Assembly: GCA_026122225.1 (NCBI GenBank)
Contig: JANEZZ010001869.1
Span: forward strand, 124,001-188,000
Direction: 5' to 3'
Length of the DNA: 64,000 nt
Source of the DNA: Heloderma charlesbogerti
Taxonomy: Eukaryota > Chordata > Lepidosauria > Squamata > Helodermatidae
In this document: positions 1 through 11,527 of the stretch, one piece after another
Layout of the letters: each line of letters begins with the position of its first letter
Position numbering within the stretch: position 1 is the stretch's first letter
Notes under the pieces: generated by a model
What the model saw: the letters and a program-made list of their open reading frames with translations, nothing else
Told to the model about the DNA's origin: nothing
The model's database searches: none
Position numbers and translations under genes: made by a program

Positions 1-665
1 GACTCTTGATCCTTTTGGTTTTGTAGGCTTCAGTACATATAGGCCATTGTTACATAAGATGGATGACTTTCCCTAATGGTGGAGCCCTTCTTTACAAGAG
101 TTCTCCCAAGAACAATTACTGATAGGTTGCCATCAGTCAGGATAAGTCTCCTGACACACCCTGGTGTGCCCAGCTGCTTGAACAGACTAGGCCCTGTTGC
201 CAAAGATCCCTCCCTTCAGCCCAGTCCTAGCAAATAATAAAAAGAAAGGCACTTGGGATTGTCTTATCCAAAGCCCAGACATAGAGAATCATGTAAAAAA
301 ACAACAACCTAGGAACACATGCAATAGTTTTGCAACCATGTAGTCCTTGCAACACCACAGCCAAATGTTCAGATTTTTTTTTTTTAAGGAGTTTATTGGG
401 GTTGGGGGGAATGGAAAAAAAACACAGGAAGACAACAATCACACACACAGCATTCCAAATATAAATCAATAAAGTCAGTTTAACTTATCTAGTTACGTAT
501 TACCTACATAAGTACAGTCTTGGGTTCCAGAGCATATCCAGAATTCATTGTAGAGAGGATGATCTGAAAGAGCATCTTGGCTTCCGATTAGATGTTGTGA
601 GAAAGATGAGGAGGAGTGAGCAAACACTTATTTTTATGGAAATCTTACTGCAATAAAAGCCAAAC

Positions 666-668
<3 letters not shown>
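1..668. other. Non-coding, unassigned
   Basis: No coding signal or named repeat recognised. A T-run lies near 374-386. Confidence 0.5.

Positions 669-700
<32 letters not shown>
669..700 (+). repeat. (GT)16 microsatellite
   Basis: Uninterrupted GT dinucleotides. Confidence 0.97.
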
Positions 701-701
<1 letters not shown>

Positions 702-796
702 TAAAGTTCTAGATGTGTATGGGGGAAGAAAGATATGAAATGCCTATTCAGGTGTCCCAGCATACTGCCAAGTTACCAGATGCTCCTGAGGGCACT

Positions 797-934
797 GTTG
801 ATCTACACCAGAAGTAGAGGTTGATCTACACCAGAAGTAGAGGTTGATCTACACCAGAAGTAGAGGTTGATCTACACCAGAAGTAGAGGTTGATCTACAC
901 CAGAAGTAGAGGTTGATCTACACCAGAAGTAGAG
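797..934 (+). repeat. 23-bp minisatellite, six perfect copies
   Basis: The unit gttgatctacaccagaagtagag begins at 797, 820, 843, 866, 889 and 912 with no differences between copies. Confidence 0.97.
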
Positions 935-1349
935 GCTTGCCATCATAGCTATACTGTGAGCTAGGGTCTCATTTGTCTCTCCAGTTCTCTCTTCTCCCAC
1001 CAGCTCATGCAGACTCCCATGCTCAAGAGAAGGTTCTGCAAATTCTCAGGTTATGCAGCACATTAGTTTGCCTACTATTTACCAGTGAGCCTCAGCCAAT
1101 GGACTCAGCCAGCCATGCTTTTCATTCATAATGTATAGGCTCTGTGAACTTACTGTACAAGCGGGTTTGATTGTGTGGTTCCTTCCAACCTTATTTTCTC
1201 TGATTCTCTGTCAGCTGCAGTTCCTCAACTCAGTATCTTTTTGGAACAAAACTACGCACCCACTTTTCTAATGTGTTCTAATGATGTTTTTAGTCATGTA
1301 AACAGTACATAAACAAGAGAGAATCAGACACGGGTGAAAAGAGGAACTA
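935..1349. other. Non-coding, unassigned
   Basis: Nothing firm is seen. Words near 1170-1215 (ggttccttccaacc) weakly resemble a CR1 tail. Confidence 0.4.
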
Positions 1350-2716
1350 GGGCTGATCTACACTGCGCCTGCCATCGCAACGAATTCGGTGTCCTGTTGG
1401 GTTAAACACTCTTGCATTAAAACGTGATTATCCACACTTAGCCATTTTCCCCATTGCGGTGCTTCATCGAATGCACAAGCTCAGTTCACACTCGAGTGCT
1501 GTGCTGTTTTCCTGCTCTTAAAGACGGCGGCTCTCATTGGAGGATGAGAAACTCTTCCTGTTTCTGCTGATTCCATGCCCACCGCGCAGCAGTGGTGTGA
1601 GAGAGGCTTGTCGTTTTCTGCATGTTTTCCTGGCCTTGGGGAAAATGACCGGTTTGTCCCTTGCCGCTGCCGCTGTAGCAGGTGGGGGTGGAGGGAAGAA
1701 GGAGGAACCTATCCTCTCCCCACACACACCTGCTGGAGGCCAGGGCAAGCGGCTGGGGGGTGTCTGCCAATGCTCTTTTCACCGCGCCAGCCCTTGACAG
1801 CCAGTGAGAGGAAGAAGGACAGTGGTGGTGGCACCCAGCGCTGGTGTTTGGGGGCGGGGCTGCTGGCATCTTCGAAGCTTCGAAACTTCACGTAAGCCTG
1901 GTCAGTAATTGGATGGGCAACCGCCTGGGAATCGGGCTTCCCACATTGAGCAGGGGGTTGTTCTATCCCTTCAAATGAGACTATGTTTTACCTCCTTCTA
2001 TCCCCCGCTTTGGCTTTTTCTTTTTTAATTAAGGTGTTATCTTCGAAGAATCGATTTTTTTTCTATGTCAGGCATGATCTTTGAACATTTTCAGATTCGA
2101 AGATATGAAGCTTCGAATCTTCAAATCTTCAAAGATCATGCCTGAATTAGGGGGTGGGGAATCACAGAGAAGCCACGATTCTTTGAAGATAATGCCTTAT
2201 TTTTTTAAAAAAGCCAAAGCGGGGGGTAGAAGGGGGTAAAACGTAGTCTCATTTGAAGGGATAGAACAACCCTCTGCTCAATGCAGGAAGCCTGATTCCC
2301 AGGTGGTCACCCATCCAACTACTGACCAGGGCCGGCCCTGCTTAGCTTCCGAGATCAGACAAGCGCGTGCACATCCAGCCCTTTGCTTGTTGCTAAGGAG
2401 ACAGGGGCTGCTGAAGAAGCTATGTGATCGGTATCCGGAAGAAGACATGGGGCTGTCGAGAGCTGTGATTGGGCAGGAGGAAAATGCAAACACCGCTGCA
2501 TATGAACAGGCGGGGGAGGGGACTACAACCGGATACGGTAACGAAGGCAGAAAATCAGAGCACATTAAGGGGAAATACCGGGATACTGCGGTATTGAAAG
2601 TGGGAGCATGGAAGTGGGAAATTCCAGTTCCAATTCAAGGTGGCTACTGCGTGATGTGAAAGGCGGGTGGTGAAACCTCATTGGAAGCGAAAAACCCCAT
2701 AAGTGTAGATCAGCCC
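1350..2716. mobile_element. Non-autonomous DNA element ending in gggctgatctacact
   Basis: The 15-bp inverted ends gggctgatctacact (1350-1364) and its complement (2702-2716) bound 1367 bp without a coding frame. Only the termini are inverted repeats, apart from the internal 5S-derived palindrome. I could not find a clear target duplication, so the superfamily is uncertain (hAT-like by appearance). Confidence 0.55.
1897..2376. repeat. Palindrome of two opposed 5S rRNA-derived SINE-like units
   Basis: On the minus strand 2376-2290 reads as 5S rRNA-like: tctgatctcggaagctaagc, then ctggtcagtagttggatggg and accacctgggaatcaggc. On the plus strand 1897-1938 repeats the 3' half of this (cctggtcagtaattggatgg). 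Each continues into a CR1-like tail word (cattgagcag) and gttctatcccttcaaatgag, and the two arms meet in a hairpin centred near 2107. The arms run about 1897-2060 and 2160-2330. The 5S homology is clear. Whether this is one element or two inserted head to head is inference. Confidence 0.75.
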
Positions 2717-3540
2717 ATGGGACAAGATGATAAACTAGGTGGAGTCTTTTCTGACTCATGGCTTGGATTCAGAGGGCTAGAGGAGGAAACCACTCATAGC
2801 AGAGTTTCGTCTGAGGTCCTTCTTTCGAGCACATGTGCTGGGCAACAAGCCAACTGGAAAATTCTACGGTCTTTGGAACAGCCGATCAGTGCAGTTCGAA
2901 GCGTGTAACTGAAACAAAACATGTAGGCTTACCTCAGAGTAGACTTGCACATACCTAAGAGACTATTTGGACTCTGGCCTGTGCTTCTGTTTTGCAAAGG
3001 ACAACCAAGAATGGGGAATCATAAGGCTAGCCTTTGGGGAAAGGGACAGCATTCTCTGAAAGAGGACAGATTTGCCGTTGGAATGTGCCAGACTGAGAAT
3101 GTTGGCAGTGGCTGTCTGGATGATTTTGCCATTTCCTTGAGAGAGAGAAGAGGGGCTATAAGGAGCAGCTGTGAGCCTTGCTGTCTGTCACCACCAATTT
3201 GCTTACTTGTCTGTATGCACCGCCCTCCCCCTCCCCGCTCAGTTGCAGCTACTGCTGGATGATGTGCCTTTCATTTCCTTATGTTTTCCTGGTTATCTGC
3301 TTGAAACAGACTGGACTTGTCATTTGTAGGATACTCCATACAAGTATATATATGAGTTGAAAAATTCACCATGAACTAACTACACTCAGTGTAACATCAC
3401 ACATTTCTTTTTTGCTTTGAGTTGCTGACAGGGCAGCATTTGTCCATCAGTAGGTTCTCTTCCCAGCCACTTTTTTTAAAAAATAAGGGCACTGGTATGT
3501 TATGCTCAGAAGTTAATCAATGCATTCTAAAAACTCTAAA
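2717..3540. other. Non-coding, unassigned
   Basis: No reading frame with recognisable protein content and no repeat identified. Confidence 0.45.
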
Positions 3541-3880
3541 AGGTAAAGGTAAAGATGTCCCCAACCAGTCGTGTCCGACTCTAGGGTGTGGTGCTCATCT
3601 CCATTTCTAAGCCGAAGAGCCAGCGCTGTCTGAAGACACTTCCGTGGTCATGTGGCCGGCATGACTGAACACCAAGGTGCACAGAACGCTATTACCTTTC
3701 CCGCCGAAGTGGTACCTATTTATCTACTTGCAATTTCTTGCTTTCGAACTGCTAGGTTGGCAGAAGCTGGGACTGAAGACGGGAGCTCACTCCGTCACGC
3801 GGCACCAGGGTCTCGAACTGCTGTCCTGCCGACCTTCTGGTCTGCAGTTCAGCGTCTTAACCACTAAGCCACCACGGCCT
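3541..3880 (-). mobile_element. Sauria SINE (tRNA head, BovB-like tail)
   Basis: Read on the minus strand, it starts with a tRNA-like head (ggccgtggtggcttagtggt, then a B-box-like agttcgagacc). The SINE body follows, with ggtaccacttcggcggg and ccacatgaccacgg, and the element ends in gagtcggacacgactgg plus a (TTTACC)n tail. The tail matches the BovB 3' end, as expected for a SINE mobilised by BovB. About 340 bp, near full length. Confidence 0.88.
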
Positions 3881-3894
3881 CCATGCCACCGCAG

Positions 3895-4140
3895 CCTCAT
3901 TTATTCACAGTACACTCTCTTTCTCCCACCTCATTATGGTTGGATATATTATTATTCCACCCTTCTGCCTCAAAGCTCAGAGCAGCATGACTGGGTGTCT
4001 ACAACCCCGACACCCCTGCCATAATGCCCTTATAACTATCTTGCTAGGTAGGTAAGAGGCTAAGAGATGGCAACTGGCCCAGGGTCACCTAGGTCATGCA
4101 CAAATGGGAGTGGGTGTGCTGGAGGCAGCACGCTGGCCTC
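3895..4140 (-). mobile_element. Old L2/MIR-like fragment
   Basis: Words such as gctaggtaggtaagaggcta and ctggcccagggtcacctagg resemble the conserved L2/MIR 3' region. Heavily diverged, orientation uncertain. Confidence 0.4.
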
Positions 4141-4150
4141 TTCCGCTTTT

Positions 4151-4362
4151 AGCCCACAACCCAGGATCTGCTCCTTCATAGATTGTGCAGTGTGACATGT
4201 GAACCTGGGCTGCTGGGTTTAGGGGCTAAGTAGCCCAGCAGTTAACCCAACTACAAATCACGGGTTAACTGCTAGGTTGTTTAGCCCCTAAACAACACAG
4301 TGGTCTGGGTTCACATGTCACACTCCACAACCTACGAAGGAGTTGATCGTGGGTTGTTCAGT
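4151..4362. mobile_element. Palindromic MITE
   Basis: The arm with gtgtgacatgtgaacc (from about 4190) is inverted at 4310-4326 (ggttcacatgtcacac). The outer parts (cccacaaccc on the left, gtgggttgttc on the right) also pair. About 210 bp with no coding capacity. Confidence 0.7.
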
Positions 4363-5872
4363 AAAAGCAGAAGAGGCAGGCGCGCTGCAGACAGTGTGCC
4401 TGCCTGTCCATGCTCATGCAATGCAACCCATCAGGTTTTTAACCAATGGGTTGTCCCTACATGCGAACAAGCCCAATGTCTCTGATTACCAAATGCAGGG
4501 GAGAAACCAGATGGCTGGCTGCACTCAGCAGACCTTAGTCTGATCCAGCGAGGTGATCCTTACTTGAAGAAAATCTTCCCAGCATTATGTCCATTTTGAT
4601 ATCTACTGGATCATATCCCACCACTGGCACTTTACTGCTGACAACCTGCTCCTAAACTGGTTTATTTGGAAGTAAACTACTAGGCTCAAGCAGAATAATT
4701 GTGCTTCCTGGAAGGTATATTTAGGCCTCAAGCAGCTGAAGAAAGATAACTGTCAGGACTGCATGACACATAAAAGACAATTGTGCCACAGACAGTGTGA
4801 CACTTGCAGAGGTGACTAATGTTATCCAATTAATTCATCCCACAAATTTGCATCTGACACTGCCCTAAAGCAGAAGTCCTGCATACAGTTGTGATTCTAA
4901 TTTCTGACTAAGGAAAGAAATCAGGGAAGACGTCTGTATCCTAATCCAATTTCATAATGACTCTTTCTCTTCCTTTCATGAGTGGAAGCCAACATGGGAA
5001 ACAGGATTGAACCAGAGGCTGTCAAATAAAAACCACACTCTGGCAAGGCAAAACTCTAGGCAAGGCTGGGTAATTATTTGATCTTTTAGAACCTCAGGGA
5101 AGCACATGATGGGTTTCTGTGAACATGAGGCAGGCAATGTGTTAAACTATGGACCATTTTGTCCCCAGCTTCTCTGGCCTAAAAATGTCTCAAAGATAAA
5201 GCAAGAAAAAGATGGAGTGTCAGAAAAGATTATAATAAAGATGGAGGGCCTCTGCTGGGGACAAAACAAACGGATCCTGACATGAAGCTGCTTCAAGGGT
5301 GTGTTGATGAGACATAACTTGTGAAACCTGAAAGCAACTGAAAGAAGCTTTAAAGTGCTGAGTGGATGAATGGTTGAGTTCCCTCCCCCTCCCCAATTTA
5401 TTGGAGAAACTGAAAGATTATCAGGGCCATACCATTTCATGCTTAGAATGCTTTTTATTTTTAAGGTACTATAGTTAGTACAGTAATTACACTTAAGGGC
5501 GCAATCCTATGGTCCCTGGGAAGGTGTCCCAGGGGCCATAGGATACCGTAGACCTCACCCTCAGCAGGCAGAAGGGCAAGTCCACCTGTTCAGTTCTTCC
5601 CTAGATGGTAGCAGAGCTTTCTGCTGCTGTGGCTGCCCCACCAATGGTAAAGACAAAAGGGGGCATTCAGGGGTGGATTAGAGGAGGCCTTGGATCTGGT
5701 GTAAACCCTACACAATTATTCTACATTTGGTGCACATCCTAAGAAACACCTGTTTTCTATTATTCCATTGGCGGAAGACAGAATACTGGGCTAAATGAAT
5801 CCTTGGGTTGGCCATTCTCGTGTTCTTTTTAGCTTCTTTGTTCTTAACAAAGTACAACGAGAGCTGTTGGAT
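4363..5872. other. Non-coding, mostly unassigned
   Basis: No gene is seen. A MITE-type end (ttaagggcgcaatcctat) lies at about 5493-5510, without a visible partner end. Confidence 0.45.
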
Positions 5873-6010
5873 AGACTACTAGACTGAGACCTGAGCTCAA
5901 GTCCCAACTTGGTCATTGACTCCCTGTGTTATCTTAGGAAATCACCGTATCTCAGCTTCAGCTTTGTGAAATAGGAATAATAAGCATCTGCACTGATAGG
6001 TCAAGGCAAG
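5873..6010 (+). mobile_element. MIR-like / CORE-type tRNA SINE fragment
   Basis: A pattern of tagactactagactgagac, then gagctcaagtccc, ttatcttaggaaatcac and gaaataggaataataa follows the layout of an old MIR-like SINE. Diverged. Confidence 0.5.
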
Positions 6011-6082
6011 GATGCATCATATAGAGATTGTAGCATACTTTACATGCTTGAAGTGTTTGAACACATCACTCTAGTGCTGTGT

Positions 6083-6400
6083 CAACAGCACTGGTTGCCA
6101 GTCAGTTTCCGGGCCCGATTCAAAGTGCTGGTGCTGACCTTTAAAGCCCTAAAAGGCTTAGGACCAGTCTACCTGAAGGAGTGACCTCTACCATATGTTC
6201 CTGCCTGGGTGCTAAAATCATCTTTGGAGGCTTTTCGCTGAGTACTATTGCCCACAATGGTGCATCAGGTGGCTATCATGGAAAAAGCCTTCTCTGTAGT
6301 GGCCCCCATCTAGGGAATGTCCTTCCCAGGGAGATCCACCTGGCTTCTTCACTGCATACATTTAAGACACAAGGACTGTGTCTCCACAATAACAGAAGGA
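6083..6400 (+). mobile_element. L2/CR1-clade LINE fragment
   Basis: The conceptual frame contains WLPVSFRARFKVLVLTFKAL and GLGPVYLKE, typical of the C-terminal region of L2/CR1-type LINE proteins, followed by stops and frame changes. Confidence 0.65.
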
Positions 6401-6643
6401 GAACTGAATGGAGGACTACCAGATTTTTTTTAAAGAATCAGCTTTGCTGCGCTTTGGTCCATACAGGGCTCATCGAGCAAGTGCTCCGCACCAGTAAAAA
6501 TCGCTTCACAGAACATACTTCCTGGTGGGGGTTGGAGTGAATGTCATCTGACTGGCAGGGGGTGCTCAACCAATAAGAGAGCCTCCCTCCCTCCCCCCTT
6601 TTCTCCTTTCCCCTGAAACTCCAGATGCACCTGCATTTCAGGA

Positions 6644-7268
6644 GCAAGCCTCATTGAGCACAATGGGAGTTACTTCTGAGTAGACACACATATGCTTGTG
6701 CTGGGAAAGGTGGGGGGAATACAGGGATGGGAAACCAGCCCCCTTTCTAACTGCAGGATATCTATAACGAAGGTGTGAATTAGTTACTTCTGAAGTCAAG
6801 AAACCACACCACAGAGAATCACAGGTTCGGTAAAGCACTTTACAGGCTTTAAGGAATCAGTGCTTTAAACTCTGTATTCAATTCATGGGAATCTCTGTAA
6901 ATTCTCATGTGGTCATTCAGAGGGCAAGCCTGATTCAGCACAATGGGAGTTACTTCCGAGGAGACACTAATGGGTTCATTCCGGGAATGAGAGCAGTAAA
7001 CACAGGGATGGGGAAACCAGCCCCCATTGTAACCGAATGCTGTGCAGGATCACTGTAACGGAGGTGTGAATTAGTTACCTTTGAAGGCAATAAACCAAGC
7101 CATGGAGAATCACAGGTTTGGTAGCGCTTTACAGGCTTCCAGGAATCAGTGCTTTAAAATCTGTATTTCAATTCAGGGGGATGTCTGTAAATTTTGATGT
7201 GCGCAAGCTTCATTGATCACAATGGGAGTTACTTCTGAGGAGACACTAACTGCTTTGTGCAGGGATGG
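6644..7268 (+). repeat. Tandem repeat, ~280-bp unit, 2.2 copies
   Basis: Units begin at 6644, 6924 and 7203 with gcaagcctcattgagcacaa or close variants. Each full copy carries gtgaattagttac and ggaatcagtgctttaaa at matching offsets. Copies differ by point changes and small indels. Confidence 0.85.
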
Positions 7269-7489
7269 AACACAGGAAACACCCTTTGACCAGGGTCACG
7301 GTGAAAGGCACACCCCTGGGCAGGGCTAGCAGACCTGAGGCCAATGCGGGGGTTGGGGCACACTGCAGCTATACTGGGGAGAACCCAACTTGAGGACAAG
7401 AATTGGACTTTAAGCAGTCTCAAGACTTCTGGTTTTTCCCTGATAATCTCTGGGGTGTCTGCTGGATGGCTATGACGTCATGTATCCCT

Positions 7490-7830
7490 AACGACCTCCA
7501 TACTCAGCCAGCTTGGAGTAAATCGCTGGTGGAAACACTGCCCAGGTTAAGATCTTCCACTTTAAGCAGGCATTTAACCTTTAATCTGTTGCTTTATTAA
7601 CTTTTGAGCCAGCTCCTCAATGTTTTAAATATTTTTAATGTTTTAAATGTTTAATATTGTATTATTTTGATACTTGTATTGTTGCATTATTTTTATTTAT
7701 TCATTTATTTTTGGTTATTTTGTGGCTGTTGTTGTTTGGTTTTATGATTGTAAACTGGTCCGAGGGCATTTGCCAGTTGGGTGCTATGCACACCTAATCA
7801 GTAAAATAAATAATGATAAAATAATACGAG
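7490..7830 (+). mobile_element. LINE 3' end (L2-like), AT-rich tail
   Basis: An AT-rich stretch followed by ttatgattgtaaactggtcc and gtgctatgcacacctaatca and a (TAAA) tail has the layout of a reptilian L2-type 3' UTR. Confidence 0.45.
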
Positions 7831-8656
7831 ACATTAGTTAACGTGATATGAGTCTGCATCATAAGCAAGCCCTGCATACACACCAGCAGGCCAGCTCCCA
7901 CTATAACATGATTTCCTGCTGTGCAGTTGATCTGGGATCAGTGGCAGGCAGCTCTCCATGAAATCTCTGCACGTTTGACCTATCATTTTTCTAGCAACTG
8001 TCTTCATTTTTGTTAAGGAAGTGGCATCATGTCATTTTACTCTTCTTTTTTAAAACACAAACTTGTTCTTGGCTGTATACGGCAGCTCCATGAAGCAGAA
8101 ATGACAGGCTGTGGCAGCTGACATCTCTAAGGAGAATTTAGCATGAAAATACCACAAGCCTGCAGCAGGCCAGCAGGCCGCTAACAGGCTGCTTGGCCGA
8201 TGGAAGGCAGCCAAGTGACGCCCAGCTAGGGACAGGGGAACCAAAGCATTTGCCCTGGATCTGTATGGCAGACAGCAGTGGCTTCAGGGCCTCAAATGGC
8301 CACGTGTGTTTGGAATATTCCGGCCCTGTTCTCCTGAGATACGGCAATGTACTTTTCGCAAAGCTCCTTGTAATGCGTGCAGTGTAAGCACACGCACGTG
8401 CACCATGCGCCAAGCAGACTAGGAATCTGTGTCCAGTGCCTAGGGTGGCATTAGAGATGCTTTCATGCCCAATAGAAGGGCTGGCTGCCTTTAGGATTGC
8501 AAGGAGGCAAATGGTGCATGACACTTGGGAGCCCTGAGACTGCACCGAATAGGAATGGAAAACAATAAATGGGTGCCAAATGAAAAGTAGATTGGTAGCA
8601 GAAAGAAATCTTTTTGTTGCCCTACTTTGGCATATAACAAAGAGATGTGACAGGAC

Positions 8657-8690
<34 letters not shown>

Positions 8691-9802
8691 AGCTGAAACT
8701 CATAAAACCTTTCCAGTTTGCAAATAATCATATGTTTAACCCTTTAACAAATCATTGGCTGGCTCCCAACAACATAGATCCACAAGTCAAGAGGCAACAA
8801 TAGAGCAAGGTGAGCAATGCTCCTGCTAAGTATTCCTATGCTCTGATGGGGCCTTTCTTTGCCCTTTTATACTTTGAATGTGGTGGTACTAGTATGCTAA
8901 CACACACTTGCTTGGAAGGGATGGCCCATCCCAAGGATGATCCTGTTTATTATATGTAGCATGTATCTGTCACGAAAACTTGTGCATCTTAGTGGCAGGC
9001 CCACCACCAACTTTGTAAAATTGGAGTGCAGTTGTTTATTCACAACTTCTTTCTGGAAAGAGCTCACTTCTGCAGCAGTTTCTTGAAGATAGGGCCATAT
9101 GAAAGTGGGGCCGGGGAGGATCTGGGGTTGCCTATGGTTTTGGCCTTGGACAAGCCTCCTGCAGCTGGAACATTTCAAGCAGGCTATGAGTGTACATTGC
9201 CTTCTGGATCTCTGGATTATCTGACTCCTAGGCACTCCAGGGCTGACTTGCCCTTTTGTATTCAGACCACCAGCTCTTCCCTCACATACACACACAGAAA
9301 ATGGATTTTATTATTATTGTTGGTCCCACAGCAAAAGTGCTGGCGATGTTTAGGCAATCCTACACATCATTTGTCTTCTAGCAAAATTACAAACAAACAA
9401 AAATAAAATGACACAACACTCCTCAAAGTCAGCTCATTATTTTCTAGCTTATTTACAGTCGCGTGAGGAGCAGCCCATTAAATTTTATAGACGAGAGACA
9501 ATTGCCTTTTGAACAGTTTTGAATCGGGATAGCTGCATTTCTTGTAAAATGGTAGCTCGTTCATAGAATCAGTCACTCGTTCAGAAGCCTGAGGGCTTTT
9601 AGCCACGCCACGGTAGCTTTATGGAAGCACTAATACTGTTTTTGGATTGTCTGTGGCCAATTAATATAACAGTATATCACAGAATATGCTCAGATACAGA
9701 AGGAACAAATGCAGAAAAACTTAAGACTATGTAAAAACAAAGCATTACAGTCTTGCAGAGAATGATGCTATGTTGACATACTACATTATACCTATTTTAA
9801 AG
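7831..9802. other. Non-coding, unassigned, with (AAT)n
   Basis: No gene or repeat recognised except the (AAT)n microsatellite at 8656-8689. Confidence 0.45.
8656..8689 (+). repeat. (AAT)n microsatellite
   Basis: About eleven ATA/AAT units without interruption. Confidence 0.95.
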
Positions 9803-9994
9803 AACATAATAAGAGCATAGCTGGATCAGTCCAAAGACCTGTCTACTACAGCATCCCATTTCCCACAGTTGCCAAGCAGATGCCCCTGGGACATGAGAGC
9901 AATAACTTTCTCCCACTATTGCCCCACAGCAACTGGTACCGAGAGGAAGGCTGCTTGTGATACAAGGTAATATACAGCCATTATGGCTAATAGC
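9803..9994 (-). mobile_element. CR1 LINE 3' end, first part
   Basis: The reverse of the CR1 terminus (aagaacataataagagcata, ctggatcagtcc) leads upstream to gccattatggctaatagc. It is continued at 10335 after an inserted MITE. Confidence 0.8.
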
Positions 9995-10328
9995 TATCCA
10001 TAAGGAAGCAGGAGTGAAGAAGGAAAAAGCACCAGGGAGTAACAACAAAGAAGGGGGAGGCAGGCTCCAGTGCTTGAAAAAGGAAAATGTATTGTGCTCT
10101 ACACGTTTCGGAGATGTCTCCTTCTTCAGGAGCTGTTTGAAGCCGTTCAGTTTCTTAACTGAAATGAACAGTGATTTCTTTCTCTGAAATGCTTGCCCAC
10201 ACTGTTGCTGAAGCACATCGCTCTCAAACCATGATTGGCATGAGAATGATCACTTAAATCCAGAAACGCATGCAGCACAATACATTTTCCGTTTTCGAGC
10301 ACTGGAGCCTGCCTCCCCATTCTTTGTT
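9995..10328. mobile_element. MITE with 55-bp inverted repeats, inserted in CR1
   Basis: Arms at 10044-10098 and 10274-10328 are inverted copies (aacaaagaagggggaggcag on the left and its near-complement at the right end). The CR1 word taatagc is present on both sides (9988-9994 and 10328-10334), consistent with a target duplication. The 49 bases between 9995 and 10043 are unexplained. Confidence 0.7.
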
Positions 10329-10334
10329 AATAGC

Positions 10335-10520
10335 CATCGATAGCCTTCTCCTCCATGAACTTGTCCAATCCCCCTTTAAAGCCATGCAAATTGGTGGCCG
10401 TCACTACATCTTGTGGTAGTGAATTCTATAATTTAACTAAGTGCTGTGTGAAGAAGGACTTTGTTTTGCCTCTCCTACGAATCAAAAGTACACGTCCGTT
10501 ATTCAAGTGGTTTGGCCTGG
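10335..10520 (-). mobile_element. CR1 LINE, second part after insertion
   Basis: Minus-strand CR1 C-terminal coding remnant, for example GGLDKFMEEKAIDGY and SFFTQHLVKLYN. Together with 9803-9994 it restores one continuous CR1 3' region. Confidence 0.8.
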
Positions 10521-11527
10521 TGTGCGTGACTTCTTTAAAAGCCTTAATTTCAGGCACAGGGTGCCCAAGCGTAATCAGGGCTATAATGTGGGGGGAGGGG
10601 GGCTTTAACCCTTTGCTCCTGATGTGGTCCCAGCTGGAATCTCAATAACAAGTCTAAAATCGTATGCTGAAAACCCAGCAAAATGGGTGGCGAACGTGCC
10701 TCTGTGTTTCCCAAGATGCCTCCCCAAGGGTCAGTGCTGTTGACTGGGTTACAATGCCCTCTTGATGGTCTTATCCCATCTCAGTGCTTTTCCTCTCCAG
10801 CTGTCTCACCTCATAGCTCTAGAGAGACTGGGCCAAATCTTTCTCTCTCTTTTTGAAGGGCAAAGAGATGCACGATTCCATTGCTGCCTGCAGCATGCTT
10901 GAGGCAACTGCAGGGTCATGTCATTGTGTCCTATTTGATTTTCCAAATGGAATAGGAATGTAGGCAGCTCCTTAAATGGATTAGAATGGAGACTGTGATG
11001 GATTGCTGTATCCAGCTTCTTCCTCCCTCTCAGCCCAATATAAACAGCCAGACGAAATAAGAAATGGTGCTGGTTGGGCCATGGGCTCAGTAGTTGGGAT
11101 CTGTGGAATGGTCTGGAATTGAGCTCTAAGTGGGCTGCACATTGTCTCTGCACCAAATCTCTTTCTGCTTCTTGTCCTGCTGTGTTGTAGGGCCAGGATG
11201 TGGTAAGCACCTTAGAAGGTGACGACAAACCTGAGCAACATACCTGCATGAAAAACGTCCCTTGTCATACAGATGTGGCTTATGGTGGCAGCAGAGGCAT
11301 CTTGGTTGACAGCACTGTGCAGGTGTGCAGCTACTGAGTGGTGTCAGCTCAGATGCAGGCCACTGACCTCATCAGTTTCACTGGGTGCACCTGGCCAGTC
11401 AGCAGCCAGGAACCTGCATGGAGCTCCTTCTTCCTAGGCTGCCACTGAGAAATGAGATTTCTCCTGGTAATCAACTTTACTGGATTAGCTCTGAAACTCA
11501 GGATGAATATATCCTCAGATCCTTAAT
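10521..11527. other. Non-coding, unassigned
   Basis: No gene or repeat recognised with confidence. Confidence 0.4.

Noticed and set aside
797..934. CRISPR-like regular repeats
   Set aside because: The 23-bp units are directly adjacent with no spacers. It is a minisatellite in a vertebrate genome.
2290..2376. 5S rRNA gene
   Set aside because: Only an internal part of 5S is present, diverged, without the first ~30 nt or a terminator. It is a SINE-type derivative.
2303..2659. 118-codon plus-strand frame
   Set aside because: It begins inside the 5S-derived arm of a non-autonomous element and shows no protein family features.
8138..8731. 197-codon minus-strand frame with poly-Tyr
   Set aside because: The Tyr run is the (AAT)n microsatellite. 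No domain or codon signal is seen.
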